From assembly GCA_903820745.1 (NCBI GenBank), contig CAIJIT010000071.1:1-43881 (forward strand): 43,881 nt of DNA. The letters are read 5' to 3'. Positions 1-9,029 of the stretch are shown one piece after another (within the stretch, counting starts at the first letter, position 1; each line of letters opens with the position of its first letter). The DNA is from an uncultured Burkholderiales bacterium (GTDB lineage Bacteria; Pseudomonadota; Gammaproteobacteria; Burkholderiales; Burkholderiaceae_C). The notes under the pieces were generated by a model. That model saw only the letters and a list, made by a program, of their open reading frames with translations, did no database searches and was not told where the DNA came from. Both the position numbers and the translations under genes were made by a program.

Positions 1-286
1 AGGACGCGCTTTGCATCCTGTGTATTCATTGACTTTCGTCATCCATCCCGAATCAAGCGGGTGTGTAGAAATCCTGCCCAGAATGACCCAAACCAAGCTG
101 CACTTGGCGTTAGGTCACTGGCTCACAATGGATCAAAAGGCGGGCGAAGGGTACTTCAGCGGCCCTTCAAAAAACTTACCTGCCCAATGCAAGGCGGCAT
201 TGATGCTCGCTGCGATGAGCCAGGAATTCATCTTAAATCCCGCTCGATGCGCTGACTGTTCATTCATCGGAGGCCTATTGTAGCGC
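1..286. other. Left-edge stretch with no supportable gene
   Basis: This stretch lies downstream of rluD. On the + strand a reading frame is open from the window edge to a TAG at 281-283; its translation resembles no family I know and could be chance or the tail of a gene starting outside. On the - strand a TACAAT hexamer (277-282) follows the rluD stop and an ATG lies at 265-267, but that frame gives only 44 residues. Neither frame is convincing. The peptidoglycan-editing/laccase-like gene that often follows rluD in related bacteria is not visible here. Confidence 0.4.
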
Positions 287-1330
287 TCAGAGCTGTGATC
301 GCTGCAAGTTTGGCTCAGGCAAGTCAAGCAAGGCCCAGGCCGCAGCCAGATCTTGTGGCAAAGGCGCATCGAATTGCAGCGCCTGCCCGGTGATCGGATG
401 GGCAAAACTCAGTCGACTCGCATGTAGCGCCTGCCGAGTCAAACCCAGCGCCGGAGCGCCGCCGTAAAGCGCATCAGCCACCAGCGGGTGCCCCTTGAAA
501 GCCAGATGGACCCGGATCTGATGCGTGCGTCCGCTGTGCAAGACACAGTGAACCGCGCTGATGCTGCGCCGGTCCTCCTCGCCCTGCCCAAGCAAATAGA
601 CATCGGTACGAGACGGCTTGCCGGTCGCAAGCACCGCCATCTTGATGCGCGAAATCAGATCGCGCCGCAGCGGCACATCGACGACCATTTCCTCAGGCAC
701 CCGGCCATAGGCCAGCGCCACATATTCCCGGTGCACCTCGCGCGCAGCGATCATGCGCCCCAGCGAAGTCACCGCTTCGAGCGTCTTTCCGACGACCATC
801 ACGCCGGTCGTGTCCTTGTCCAGGCGGTGAACGATGCCAGCACGCGGCAAGGTGGCAGCCGCAGGATGGTGGGCCAGCAAACCATTCATCACCGTGCCCG
901 ACCAATTACCCGAAGCCGGATGGACGACCATCCCCGCCGCTTTGTTAAGCACCAGCAGATGGGCATCTTCATAGATGATATTCAGCGGCAGCCTTTCAGC
1001 ACGGAAAGCCTGACTTTCCTGCGTCGGCAGCAACTCGATTCGGACCACCTGGCCTGCCAGCAATTTTCGCGATGCGCTGCTGGCCGCCTGCCCGTCGATA
1101 CTGACACAACCGCGCTCGATCAGCGTTTGCAGATGATTGCGTGAAAACTCCGGTGCCAATTGCACCAGCCAGCGGTCGAGGCGCTGGCCATGCCAGTCCG
1201 CTTCGACCTGAGCGCCGCGGACATCAGGCAATTCGGCCATATCGCTGGCCGCGTCCTCAAGCACGCCGCTCCATTCTTCATCAATCGTCGCAAGGGAGAT
1301 GTCTTGTCCTGCAGGCTTTGCCTGAACCAT
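287..1330 (-). CDS. rluD: 23S rRNA pseudouridine synthase RluD
   Basis: This enzyme isomerises uridines in helix 69 of 23S rRNA (1911, 1915 and 1917 in E. coli numbering). An S4 RNA-binding domain covers about residues 45-100. The RluA-family catalytic core follows, with the signature HRLDKDTTG at 168-176, where Asp171 is the expected nucleophile. At 347 residues it is slightly longer than E. coli RluD because of an acidic N-terminal extension of about 40 residues. The ATG start is preceded by GGAG about ten bases upstream. It is divergent from bamD, an arrangement common in Betaproteobacteria. RluC is the main alternative, but the neighbour and the S4-plus-core layout favour RluD. Confidence 0.93.
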   Translation of the reverse strand: MVQAKPAGQDISLATIDEEWSGVLEDAASDMAELPDVRGAQVEADWHGQRLDRWLVQLAPEFSRNHLQTLIERGCVSIDGQAASSASRKLLAGQVVRIELLPTQESQAFRAERLPLNIIYEDAHLLVLNKAAGMVVHPASGNWSGTVMNGLLAHHPAAATLPRAGIVHRLDKDTTGVMVVGKTLEAVTSLGRMIAAREVHREYVALAYGRVPEEMVVDVPLRRDLISRIKMAVLATGKPSRTDVYLLGQGEEDRRSISAVHCVLHSGRTHQIRVHLAFKGHPLVADALYGGAPALGLTRQALHASRLSFAHPITGQALQFDAPLPQDLAAAWALLDLPEPNLQRSQL

Positions 1331-1477
1331 ATAATGAAAGCTCCGTCTTCAGCTGCGGGCCGGTGTGAGCACCGCCCGATTGGGATCATGATAGAAAATT
1401 GCGTGAAATGCCATCCGGCGAAGGCTATTTTGGCCTCGGAGTCGAACCGTCCCGAAAAGCCGACTGCAGAATATTCG

Positions 1478-2278
1478 TTGGGGCGGTTTGGTTGGCGTTC
1501 GGGCGCGACTTGCCTGCTTGCCTTGGTGCTTGGCGCTTGCTCGTCGACCGCCAAAGATGACCCGAATTCGCAGGCCAGCGTTGACAAATTGTACGCAGAG
1601 GCGAAAGACGACCTGGCTTCAGGCAGTTATGACCGCGCCATCAAGAGCCTTGAGCGCGTTGAAGGGCGCGCTGCAGGCACCTTGATGGCTCAACAGGCGC
1701 AACTCGATCTGGCCTGGGCTTACCATCGCAGCGGCGAGCGCGCACAGGCCGTCACTGCGCTTGATCGCTTCATCAAGCTCAACCCCTCCAGCCCGGCGCT
1801 GGACTATGCGATGTACATGAAAGGCCTGGTCAATTTCAATGAAGATCTGGGCCTGTTCGGCAGATTGGCATCACAGGACATTTCAGAACGCGATCAGCAG
1901 GCTTCGCGCGATGCCTTGCTGGCATTCAGGCAGGTCGTCGAACAATTCCCCGAGTCCTCCTACGCGCTCGACGCAGGCTTGAGGATTGACTACATCACCA
2001 ACACCTTGGCCATCTACGAAGTGCATGTAGCGCGCTACTACTTCAACCGCGGGGCCTTCCTGGCTGCCGCGAACCGCGCACAGCAGACAGCACAGGAATT
2101 CCAGCGCGCACCAGCAATCGAAGAAGCCTTGTTCATCCTCGCACAAAGTTATGACAAGCTCGGCCTGCAAGCGCTGCGTGACGACACCCAGCGCGTGCTG
2201 AAACAGACCTTCCCGAAAAGTGCCTACTTGGACGGGAACTACGCTGCCGCCAAGAAAGCCTGGTGGAAGATCTGGTGA
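1478..2278 (+). CDS. bamD: Outer membrane protein assembly factor BamD (lipoprotein)
   Basis: BamD is the essential lipoprotein of the BAM complex, which inserts beta-barrel proteins into the outer membrane. From the TTG at 1478 the protein is 266 residues. It has a short basic N-terminus, a hydrophobic stretch and the lipobox LVLGAC, so Cys21 would be lipidated. TPR-like helices follow, including paired 'YdrAIksLe' and 'AvtALDRFIKLNP' repeats. The frame stays open far upstream, with ATG codons at 1388 and 1334. Those starts would place 30-48 residues before the signal peptide, which is atypical, and none has a convincing ribosome binding site. It is divergent from rluD and ends ten bases from the convergent helicase gene. 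Function is secure; the start is not. Confidence 0.9.
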   Translation: MGRFGWRSGATCLLALVLGACSSTAKDDPNSQASVDKLYAEAKDDLASGSYDRAIKSLERVEGRAAGTLMAQQAQLDLAWAYHRSGERAQAVTALDRFIKLNPSSPALDYAMYMKGLVNFNEDLGLFGRLASQDISERDQQASRDALLAFRQVVEQFPESSYALDAGLRIDYITNTLAIYEVHVARYYFNRGAFLAAANRAQQTAQEFQRAPAIEEALFILAQSYDKLGLQALRDDTQRVLKQTFPKSAYLDGNYAAAKKAWWKIW

Positions 2279-2288
2279 GCCAACGGGC

Positions 2289-4379
2289 TCAGACCCGATC
2301 CTGAGCCAGTTCTGCCAGCCAATCGAGCGCCTGCCGCGTTTCAGCCAGCCTCGTCATTGGCGGCAGGGCTTCACGCAGACGGCGCCCATAACTCATGCTG
2401 GCCATGCGCGGGTCACAAACGATCAACAAGCCACGGTCCTGTTCGGTACGGATCAAACGACCGCCGCCCTGTTTCAAGGCAATCGCTGCTTCCGCGATGA
2501 AGTAATGCGCAAAGGCATTGCGTCCGGCAGCCTCCAGGCGCTGCACCCTTGCCTCGACCAGCGGGTCGTTGGGCGGCGGGAAAGGCAACTTGTCAATCAA
2601 TACACATTGCAAGCTGTCACCAGGCACATCGATGCCCTCCCAAAAGCTCGCTGATCCAACCAGCACGGCCCGCGGGTCGGTGATGAATTGCTGCAGCAAC
2701 ACGCGCTTTGGCGCTGCACCCTGCTGCAGCACGGTCAGCGCATCGCCGCCGGACTCGAACTCACTGCGTAACGCGTCGCCGATGCTTTGCAGCGCACGCA
2801 AGGTCGTGGTCAGCACAAAAGTGCGTCCACCCAGAGCCCTTGCGCAATCTGCCGCCAAGACCGCCACGGCCAGTGGGTGGCCGGGCTCATTCGGCTTGGG
2901 AAATTCGCGCGGAATGTAAAGCCTGGCGTTTTCTGCATAGTTGAACGGACTGCCAACGCGCAAAACGATTGCATCGTCGAGGCCGGCGGGTTCGGTGAAC
3001 CAACTCAGCTTGGCGTCATCCCCCAATGTCGCCGAGGTGAAAATCCAGGCCTTTGGCGCAGCGGCAAGCTGTTCCTGCATGGCGGCGCGAATATCCAGCG
3101 GCGACTCGACCAGCCTGGCCTGATTCGGACTCAGGTCGATCCAGCGCACATCGGCGGGCTCGGGTTCCTGGGCAAAGAGGTCGGCGAGTTGCTTCAATTC
3201 GACTGCACGCTCATGCAAGCGCAAAAAATCCGGTGAAGTTTCAATCACGGTTGTGAGCATCTCGATGGCTGAAGCCGCTGCCTCGGCAACTGCCGCCAGT
3301 CCGGTCATGAACTCGGGCCGACCAGCACGCTCCTTCCAGGCGAGCTTAACGATGCCGCGTGGATCGCGCCCGCCGCTGACAGTCGACCCAGCGCAAACCA
3401 GCCGCAACTCGCGTGCGGCGCGTTCAATCTGCGCTTGCAAGCCTTGCCAATCCTGCAGTCCGCGCGCCTGGGCCAGCCCCAGGCCCAGCACATCACGACC
3501 GAAATCGAGCAACTGCGAAGTTCCGAGCATCGTGCCGAGAAACTGCACGCCGGCCTCGGCCAGCTGGTGTGCCTCGTCGAACACCGCGATCTCGACGCTG
3601 GGCAGCAGTTCGGCCACGCCGCTGTCGCGCAAGCTCATGTCGGCAAAGAAAAGATGGTGGTTGACCACCACCACATCGGCATCCATCGCATCGCGACGCG
3701 CCTTGACCACATGGCAAGCCCTGTACTCCGGGCATTCGGCGCCCAGGCAGTTATCGCGGGTTGAGCTGACCAGCGCAAGCACCGGCGAGCGCTCGTCAAG
3801 CCCGTCGATCTCGGCAAGGTCGCCGGTCTGCGTTTGCAGCGCCCAGCGCTCGATGCGCGACAAGGCCAGCACAGCGCGGCGATCCGGCAACTCGGCGCTA
3901 TGTCGAGCCTGATCCAACCGGTGCAGACAGAGATAGCTGCTGCGGCCTTTCAGCAATGCGATCCGCACCGGCACCTGCAAAGCCTGGCAAAGCCGGGGCA
4001 GGTCGCGCATGAAGAGCTGGTCCTGCAGGTTCTTGGTCGCGGTACTGATCAAGGCGCGTCCGCCGGACAGCAGCGCCGGCACCAGATAGGCAAAGGTCTT
4101 GCCGACACCGGTGCCCGCTTCGACGACCAAAGTCTCGCGTCGCGCGATCGCCTTGGCCACCGCCTGGCTCATCGCCAATTGCTGCTCGCGTGGTTTGTAG
4201 CCCGCATCGCTGCGCGCCAGCGGCCCGCCAACGTCAAAGGCCGCAGCGACCCATTGCTCCAGCTCACTCGGGCCTTCAGGCAAGGCTTCAGGCTGCCATT
4301 GCAGCGCTTGGTCATTCGACAATCCGGAGTCGATCAAGGGGTTTGCTCTTTCATCTGCCTGCGCCAGCATGCATGGCAA
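2289..4379 (-). CDS. yoaA: ATP-dependent DNA helicase, YoaA/DinG family (iron-sulfur, XPD-like)
   Basis: This is a superfamily 2 helicase of the XPD/DinG group, acting in DNA repair or replication-conflict resolution. Walker A is at 89-95 (GTGVGKT). The four cysteines of the 4Fe-4S cluster are C151, C211, C216 and C222, and the DEAH box is at 268-271. Motif VI (QGGGRLIR) lies near the C-terminus. The phrases 'KPREQQ', 'NHHLFFADM' and 'DSGVAELLP' resemble E. coli YoaA more than DinG. It has 696 residues. A TATAAT hexamer (reverse complement at 427-432 of the 4-kb block, that is 4427-4432) lies about 50 bases upstream without a clear -35. The first ATG lacks a ribosome binding site; a TTG at residue 16 preceded by AAAGAG is an alternative. 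Confidence 0.88.
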   Translation of the reverse strand: MPCMLAQADERANPLIDSGLSNDQALQWQPEALPEGPSELEQWVAAAFDVGGPLARSDAGYKPREQQLAMSQAVAKAIARRETLVVEAGTGVGKTFAYLVPALLSGGRALISTATKNLQDQLFMRDLPRLCQALQVPVRIALLKGRSSYLCLHRLDQARHSAELPDRRAVLALSRIERWALQTQTGDLAEIDGLDERSPVLALVSSTRDNCLGAECPEYRACHVVKARRDAMDADVVVVNHHLFFADMSLRDSGVAELLPSVEIAVFDEAHQLAEAGVQFLGTMLGTSQLLDFGRDVLGLGLAQARGLQDWQGLQAQIERAARELRLVCAGSTVSGGRDPRGIVKLAWKERAGRPEFMTGLAAVAEAAASAIEMLTTVIETSPDFLRLHERAVELKQLADLFAQEPEPADVRWIDLSPNQARLVESPLDIRAAMQEQLAAAPKAWIFTSATLGDDAKLSWFTEPAGLDDAIVLRVGSPFNYAENARLYIPREFPKPNEPGHPLAVAVLAADCARALGGRTFVLTTTLRALQSIGDALRSEFESGGDALTVLQQGAAPKRVLLQQFITDPRAVLVGSASFWEGIDVPGDSLQCVLIDKLPFPPPNDPLVEARVQRLEAAGRNAFAHYFIAEAAIALKQGGGRLIRTEQDRGLLIVCDPRMASMSYGRRLREALPPMTRLAETRQALDWLAELAQDRV

Positions 4380-4436
4380 TTCAGCACGATCGCTGACAAC
4401 TTCGATGCGGGGGCAGGACTGGACTGATTATAGTTT

Positions 4437-5054
4437 TCAGCGAAGGCCTGGCGCTGCGCTGGCCGCCGCGGCGATGTCCGCCGGGTCGGGCAAAGGCAAA
4501 GGCGCCGCAGCCGATTTCCCTTCCCGCCGCCGCTGTTCACCGCGCTGTCTGGCAGCGCTCTGCTGCTCTTCAAGCTGATGTTGGCGAAGATTGAGCTGTT
4601 CCTTGCTGCGCAGCGCCTGCTGCTCCTGCTTGGCCGCCTTGGCATGCTGCTCCTGCCAGATCTGTTCAGCTGAACGAGGCAACTGCGGCGCCCTGGGGGC
4701 AGCCACCGGCGTTTGCATCGCGCTGCGGCGCGAGTCGACAGCAGTCAGTTCGCCTTTACGAACGGATGAACGATCGCGCTGCGCTTGCGCGCGAGTCTGG
4801 CGCAACTCATCGTCAAGCGCCTGAACGCGGACCTGCAAAGGCTTGATCCTGGCTTTGCGTCTGGCGCGCGCTTCCGCCAGGCAGGTGTTGACATCAAACC
4901 TGCTGGCGCAGACGAGGTTTTCGCTGGCAAAGTCAGCCTCGACCTGGCCGATCTGGCCGGCGATCTGACGGCGCAGATCCTGTGCCGGTTCGAGTTGCTG
5001 AGCAGCCAGCAAAGCAGGCAGCAACACGCAACAGGCAGTCAACAGGCTACGCAT
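4437..5054 (-). CDS. Predicted exported coiled-coil protein, function unknown
   Basis: The product has 205 residues. It has a signal peptide (MRSLLTACCVLLPALLAAQQ). The mature part is rich in Arg, Gln, Glu and Ala with heptad-like spacing, predicting coiled coil at about 65-100 and 130-180, and a Pro/Ala-rich tail. Two cysteines about nine residues apart near positions 49-58 could form a disulfide. The ATG at 5052-5054 lies two bases past the zapE stop, so it is probably coupled to zapE translation; a TTG at 5060 overlapping that stop is the alternative start. Position at the end of the suc-lpd-zapE block suggests an envelope protein co-expressed with ZapE, but I do not recognise the family. 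Confidence 0.72.
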   Translation of the reverse strand: MRSLLTACCVLLPALLAAQQLEPAQDLRRQIAGQIGQVEADFASENLVCASRFDVNTCLAEARARRKARIKPLQVRVQALDDELRQTRAQAQRDRSSVRKGELTAVDSRRSAMQTPVAAPRAPQLPRSAEQIWQEQHAKAAKQEQQALRSKEQLNLRQHQLEEQQSAARQRGEQRRREGKSAAAPLPLPDPADIAAAASAAPGLR

Positions 5055-5056
5055 CG

Positions 5057-6157
5057 TCAAGTCAGCGACGTATCGACATCACGACGCGAAAGCGCCAGGT
5101 ATTCGCTCGATTGCATTTCAGCCAGGCGCGAGACAGTCCGCTGGAACTCATGCGCCAGCGGCCCTTCGGTATAGAGCATGACTGCCGGCACTTCAGCCGA
5201 AAGCATCAGCTTGACGCGCCGGTCATACAGCACATCGATCAGCCAGGTAAAGCGTCTGGCCTGGCTGGCCAGTCTTGGCGGCATGGCGGGCACACCGGAC
5301 AGCAGCAAGGTATGAAATCGCGCAGCCAGTTCAAGGTAATCGTTTTGCGAGCGCGGGCCGCCACAGAGTGCCGCAAAGTCGAACCAGACCACACCGCCGG
5401 CACGTCTCCTGGCAAGGATTTCACGGTGTTCGATATGCAGCACAGGATCTTCATCGCGTGCCTCGGCCAACGAATCAAAAGCCGCAGTCAGCGCCAGTTC
5501 AGCTGCACCGCCGAGTGGTTGGTGGTAGAGCAACACCTGGTCCAAGGTCCGGCTTCGATAGTCAAAGCCGTTGTCGACATTGATCACTTGCAGCTTGTCT
5601 TTGAGCAGCTCGATAGCCGGCAGGACGCGGTCCCGGTGCAGCCCGTTCGGGTAAAGCCCATCGGGGTGGAAGTTCGAGGTCGTGACGATCGAGACCCGGT
5701 GCCTGAACATCGAGTCGAGCAGCCGGTGCAGGATCATCGCGTCGGTGACGTCAGAGACATGGAACTCGTCAAAGCAGATCAGTCGGAAGCGCTTGGCAAT
5801 GCGCTTGCCGAGTTCCTCGAGCGGATCGACGATGCCCCTGAGGTCCTGCAATTCGCGGTGCACTTCGCGCATGAACTCGTGGAAATGCAAGCGGGTCTTG
5901 CGAGTCAAAGGGACCGCCTGGAAGAAACAGTCCATCAAGAAGCTCTTGCCTCGGCCAACCCCGCCGAACATATAAACGCCGCGCGGCAGCGCTGGCCGGC
6001 GCAACAACTTGGTCACCGCATTGCTGCGCCGCGCCTTGTAGTCCGCCCATTCGTCCTGGCAACGCTGCAAGGCAGCGACCGCCTGCAGTTGCGCCGGGTC
6101 TGCCTTGTAGCCGCGCTCGGCGAGCGTTTGCTGATACAACTCGGTGACTGAAGTCAT
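5057..6157 (-). CDS. zapE: Cell division protein ZapE (AFG1-like ATPase)
   Basis: ZapE is an AFG1/LACE1-family P-loop ATPase that in E. coli acts on the Z-ring during constriction, notably under low oxygen or high temperature. From the ATG at 6157 the protein has 366 residues. It shows Walker A GGVGRGKS at 65-72, the Walker B segment LICFDEFHVSD, and a sensor-like SIVTTSN. The ATG is preceded by CAGGG at suitable spacing; a GTG six bases upstream is less likely. It sits 47 bases after lpdA on the same strand, an order seen in many Burkholderiales, so it is probably the distal part of the suc transcript. Confidence 0.93.
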   Translation of the reverse strand: MTSVTELYQQTLAERGYKADPAQLQAVAALQRCQDEWADYKARRSNAVTKLLRRPALPRGVYMFGGVGRGKSFLMDCFFQAVPLTRKTRLHFHEFMREVHRELQDLRGIVDPLEELGKRIAKRFRLICFDEFHVSDVTDAMILHRLLDSMFRHRVSIVTTSNFHPDGLYPNGLHRDRVLPAIELLKDKLQVINVDNGFDYRSRTLDQVLLYHQPLGGAAELALTAAFDSLAEARDEDPVLHIEHREILARRRAGGVVWFDFAALCGGPRSQNDYLELAARFHTLLLSGVPAMPPRLASQARRFTWLIDVLYDRRVKLMLSAEVPAVMLYTEGPLAHEFQRTVSRLAEMQSSEYLALSRRDVDTSLT

Positions 6158-6204
6158 AGGCACTGCCCTGACAAGCAGGAGTTTTCGCTGGCCATCAACA
6201 AGAT

Positions 6205-7626
6205 TCAGAAGTTCAGCGTGCGCTTGTCGACCGCCAAAGCGGCTTCCTTGGTCGCTTCACTCAGGCTCGGGTGGGCATGGCAGATGCGCGCGATGTCCTC
6301 GGCCGAGGCCCTGAACTCCATCGCCACCACCGCCTCCGCGATCAGCTCCGAAGCCGAAGGTCCGATGATGTGAACGCCGAGGATTTCGTCGGTCTTGGCA
6401 TCGGCCAGGAACTTGACGAAACCACTGGTATCACCCAGCGCGCGCGCGCGCCCGTTCGCCAGGAACGGGAACTGCCCGGCCTTGTAAGCCACGCCGTCGG
6501 CCTTCAGTTGCTGCTCGGTGCGGCCGACCCAGGCAATCTCAGGGCTGGTGTAGATGACCCAGGGAATGGTATTGAAGTTGACATGGCCATGTTGCCCTGC
6601 AATACGCTCGGCAACCGCAACGCCCTCCTCTTCGGCCTTGTGCGCCAGCATCGGTCCGCGCACCACATCGCCGACCGCCCAGACATTGGGCAGGTTGGTT
6701 TTGCAATCAGCGTCGACTTCAATCGCACCGCGTTCATCAAGTTTGAGTCCGACCGCAGCACCATTCAAACCGCTGGTGTTGGCGACCCGGCCGATCGAGA
6801 TGATCAGCTTGTCCACCGCTAAAGTCTGTGCTTCGCCCTTGGCGTCGGTATAGGCCACGCTGACGCCGTTCTTGCCCGACTTGACGCCGCCGATCTTCAC
6901 GCCGAGCTCGATCTTCAGGCCCTGCTTCTTGAACAGCTTCAACGCTTCCTTGGCCACCGATTCATCCACGGCACCGAGGAAAGTCGGCAGACCTTCGAGC
7001 ACCGTGACTTCGGCACCGAGGCGGCGCCAGACCGAGCCCATTTCCAGGCCGATCACGCCCGAGCCGATCACGCCGAGCGTTTTCGGCACCGCGCCTATGC
7101 GCAGCGCGCCGTCGTTGGACAGGATCATGTCCTCGTCGAATGCCGCGCCGGGCAATTCGCGCGCCACCGAACCGGTAGCCAGGATCACATGCTTGGCGAC
7201 GAGCAGTTCTTCACCGACCTGGATCTCGTAGCCGCCGTCCTTGGCAGCGGCAAAGGAACCCCGGCCGTGGAAAAATGCCACCTTGTTCTTCTTGAACAGG
7301 TAGAGGATGCCCTCGTTGTTCTGTTTGACCACATTGTCCTTGCGGCCGAGCATCCTGGCCACGTCGATCGTGACCTCGCCGGTGCTGATGCCATGCTCGG
7401 AAAAATGCTGCCTGGCATGGTCGAAATGCTCGCTCGACTGCAGCAAAGCCTTCGAAGGGATGCAGCCGACATTGGTGCAAGTGCCACCCGGCGCCGGGCC
7501 GCCCACAGCGTTCTTCCACTCGTCGATGCAGGCCACCGTGAAACCCAGTTGCGCCGCGCGGATCGCCGCGATATAGCCGCCAGGGCCACCGCCGATGACG
7601 ATGACGTCGAATTGTTTGGAGCTCAT
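6205..7626 (-). CDS. lpdA: Dihydrolipoyl dehydrogenase (E3 of 2-oxoglutarate dehydrogenase)
   Basis: This FAD enzyme re-oxidises dihydrolipoyl groups on E2 and passes electrons to NAD+. The FAD-binding GGGPGG is at 12-17. The redox-active disulfide cysteines are C50 and C55 in [10 protein letters not shown] second nucleotide-binding [11 protein letters not shown] lies in the middle, and the C-terminal catalytic pair is H452/E457 in HPSLSE. The length of 473 residues is normal. TTAGGAAAATC precedes the ATG as ribosome binding site. As the third gene of sucA-sucB-lpdA it is probably dedicated to the 2-oxoglutarate complex. A 118-base gap separates it from sucB. Confidence 0.96.
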   Translation of the reverse strand: MSSKQFDVIVIGGGPGGYIAAIRAAQLGFTVACIDEWKNAVGGPAPGGTCTNVGCIPSKALLQSSEHFDHARQHFSEHGISTGEVTIDVARMLGRKDNVVKQNNEGILYLFKKNKVAFFHGRGSFAAAKDGGYEIQVGEELLVAKHVILATGSVARELPGAAFDEDMILSNDGALRIGAVPKTLGVIGSGVIGLEMGSVWRRLGAEVTVLEGLPTFLGAVDESVAKEALKLFKKQGLKIELGVKIGGVKSGKNGVSVAYTDAKGEAQTLAVDKLIISIGRVANTSGLNGAAVGLKLDERGAIEVDADCKTNLPNVWAVGDVVRGPMLAHKAEEEGVAVAERIAGQHGHVNFNTIPWVIYTSPEIAWVGRTEQQLKADGVAYKAGQFPFLANGRARALGDTSGFVKFLADAKTDEILGVHIIGPSASELIAEAVVAMEFRASAEDIARICHAHPSLSEATKEAALAVDKRTLNF

Positions 7627-7744
7627 GATTTTCCTAAATTGTTTTCAAAGCTCGCCCTGAGCGCAGCGAACGGCCAGATGGACCCAGCGTGCGGCCGACC
7701 CACCGGAGCGTCGACTCGCCACGCGAGCGTCTTTCAGCGGCCAA

Positions 7745-8971
7745 TTAAATGTCGAACAGCAAGCGCGATGGATCTTCCAGTGCTTCCTTCATCGTCACCA
7801 AGCCCAGTACCGCCTCGCGCCCGTCGATGATCCGGTGGTCATAGGACATTGCCAGATAGTTGATCGGTCGCACGACGACCTGGCCGTTTTCAACCACAGC
7901 GCGGTCCTTGGTCGCATGCACGCCGAGGATGGCCGACTGCGGCGGGTTGATGATCGGCGTCGACAGCATCGAACCGAAGGTGCCGCCGTTGGAGATCGAG
8001 AACGTGCCGCCGGTCAGATCGTCGAGCGAGATCTTGCCTTCCTTGGCTTTCTGGCCGAACTCGGCGATCTTCTTTTCGATCTCGGCAAAGCTCATCTGGT
8101 CGGCGTTACGGATGACCGGAACGACCAGGCCACGTGGACTGCCGACGGCAATGCCGATGTCGAAATAGCCGTGATAGACGATGTCATTGCCATCGACCGA
8201 AGCGTTCAACACCGGGAATTTCTTCAATGCAGCGACTGCGGCCTTGACGAAAAAGCTCATGAAACCGAGCTTGACGCCATGCTCCTTCTCGAACTTGTCC
8301 TGGAACCTTTTACGCATTTCCATCAACGGCGCCATATTGACCTCGTTGAAGGTCGTCAGGATGGCGTTGGTCGACTGCGATTGCAGCAGGCGCTCGGCGA
8401 CGCGAGCCCGCAAGCGGCTCATCGGCACGCGTTGCTCAGGACGATCGCCCAGGTCCTGCTGCACCGGTGCGGCCACTGCAGCCAACGCGCGAGCTGGTGC
8501 GGGCGCCGCTTTGACAGCCGGTGCAGGCTTGGCAGCCACCGCAGCCAGCACATCGCCCTTGGTGACGCGACCGTCCTTGCCGGTGCCGGCCACAGCGCCG
8601 GCACTGAGCTGGTTCTCGACCAGCATTTTGGCCGCTGCCGGCATCGCAATGTCGCCCTTGTTTGTCGAGGCAGCAGGTGCGGCGACAGCGGCAACGGCCG
8701 GCGCCGTAGCCGCAGCAGCGGCAGCCTTGCCTTCGGTGTCGATGCGGGCGATGACTTCTTCGCTGAGCACGCTCTCGCCGTCCTGTTTGACGATCTGCGC
8801 CATCACGCCGGCTGCCGGCGCGGGCACTTCCAGCACCACCTTGTCGGTTTCGATTTCAACCAGGATTTCGTCGATGGCGACGGCATCGCCAGGCTTCTTT
8901 TTCCATGTCAACAGGGTGCCGTCGGCGACTGACTCGGACAGCTGGGGAACTTTGACTTCTACGATTGCCAT
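7745..8971 (-). CDS. sucB: Dihydrolipoyllysine-residue succinyltransferase (E2 of 2-oxoglutarate dehydrogenase)
   Basis: This is the core of the 2-oxoglutarate dehydrogenase complex; it transfers the succinyl group from lipoamide to CoA. The lipoyl domain (1-75) carries the lipoylated lysine K44 in ETDKVVLEV. An Ala/Pro-rich linker, a peripheral-subunit-binding domain (about 105-145) and a second linker follow. The catalytic domain ends with DHRIIDG, giving active-site H379 and D383. The start [10 protein letters not shown] is chosen because it opens the lipoyl domain directly and has GAGAAAG about 11 bases upstream; the frame extends 16 codons further but to no purpose. It lies 58 bases downstream of sucA. 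Also named odhB. Confidence 0.96.
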   Translation of the reverse strand: MAIVEVKVPQLSESVADGTLLTWKKKPGDAVAIDEILVEIETDKVVLEVPAPAAGVMAQIVKQDGESVLSEEVIARIDTEGKAAAAAATAPAVAAVAAPAASTNKGDIAMPAAAKMLVENQLSAGAVAGTGKDGRVTKGDVLAAVAAKPAPAVKAAPAPARALAAVAAPVQQDLGDRPEQRVPMSRLRARVAERLLQSQSTNAILTTFNEVNMAPLMEMRKRFQDKFEKEHGVKLGFMSFFVKAAVAALKKFPVLNASVDGNDIVYHGYFDIGIAVGSPRGLVVPVIRNADQMSFAEIEKKIAEFGQKAKEGKISLDDLTGGTFSISNGGTFGSMLSTPIINPPQSAILGVHATKDRAVVENGQVVVRPINYLAMSYDHRIIDGREAVLGLVTMKEALEDPSRLLFDI

Positions 8972-9029
8972 GATCTGAATACTTTCTCTTTGAACCAAGG
9001 CATGGCACGAGCCATGCATGTCAGTGAAC

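Noticed and set aside
133-267. Short - strand frame after rluD
   Set aside because: Only 44 residues from the ATG, no ribosome binding site and no family resemblance; the TACAAT before it may be chance.
7645-7680. REP-like element in the sucB-lpdA gap (GCTCGCCCTGAGCGCAGCGAAC)
   Set aside because: It resembles a dispersed repeat type seen in Proteobacteria, but I found no second copy in the window and no clean palindrome, so it is not reported as a feature.
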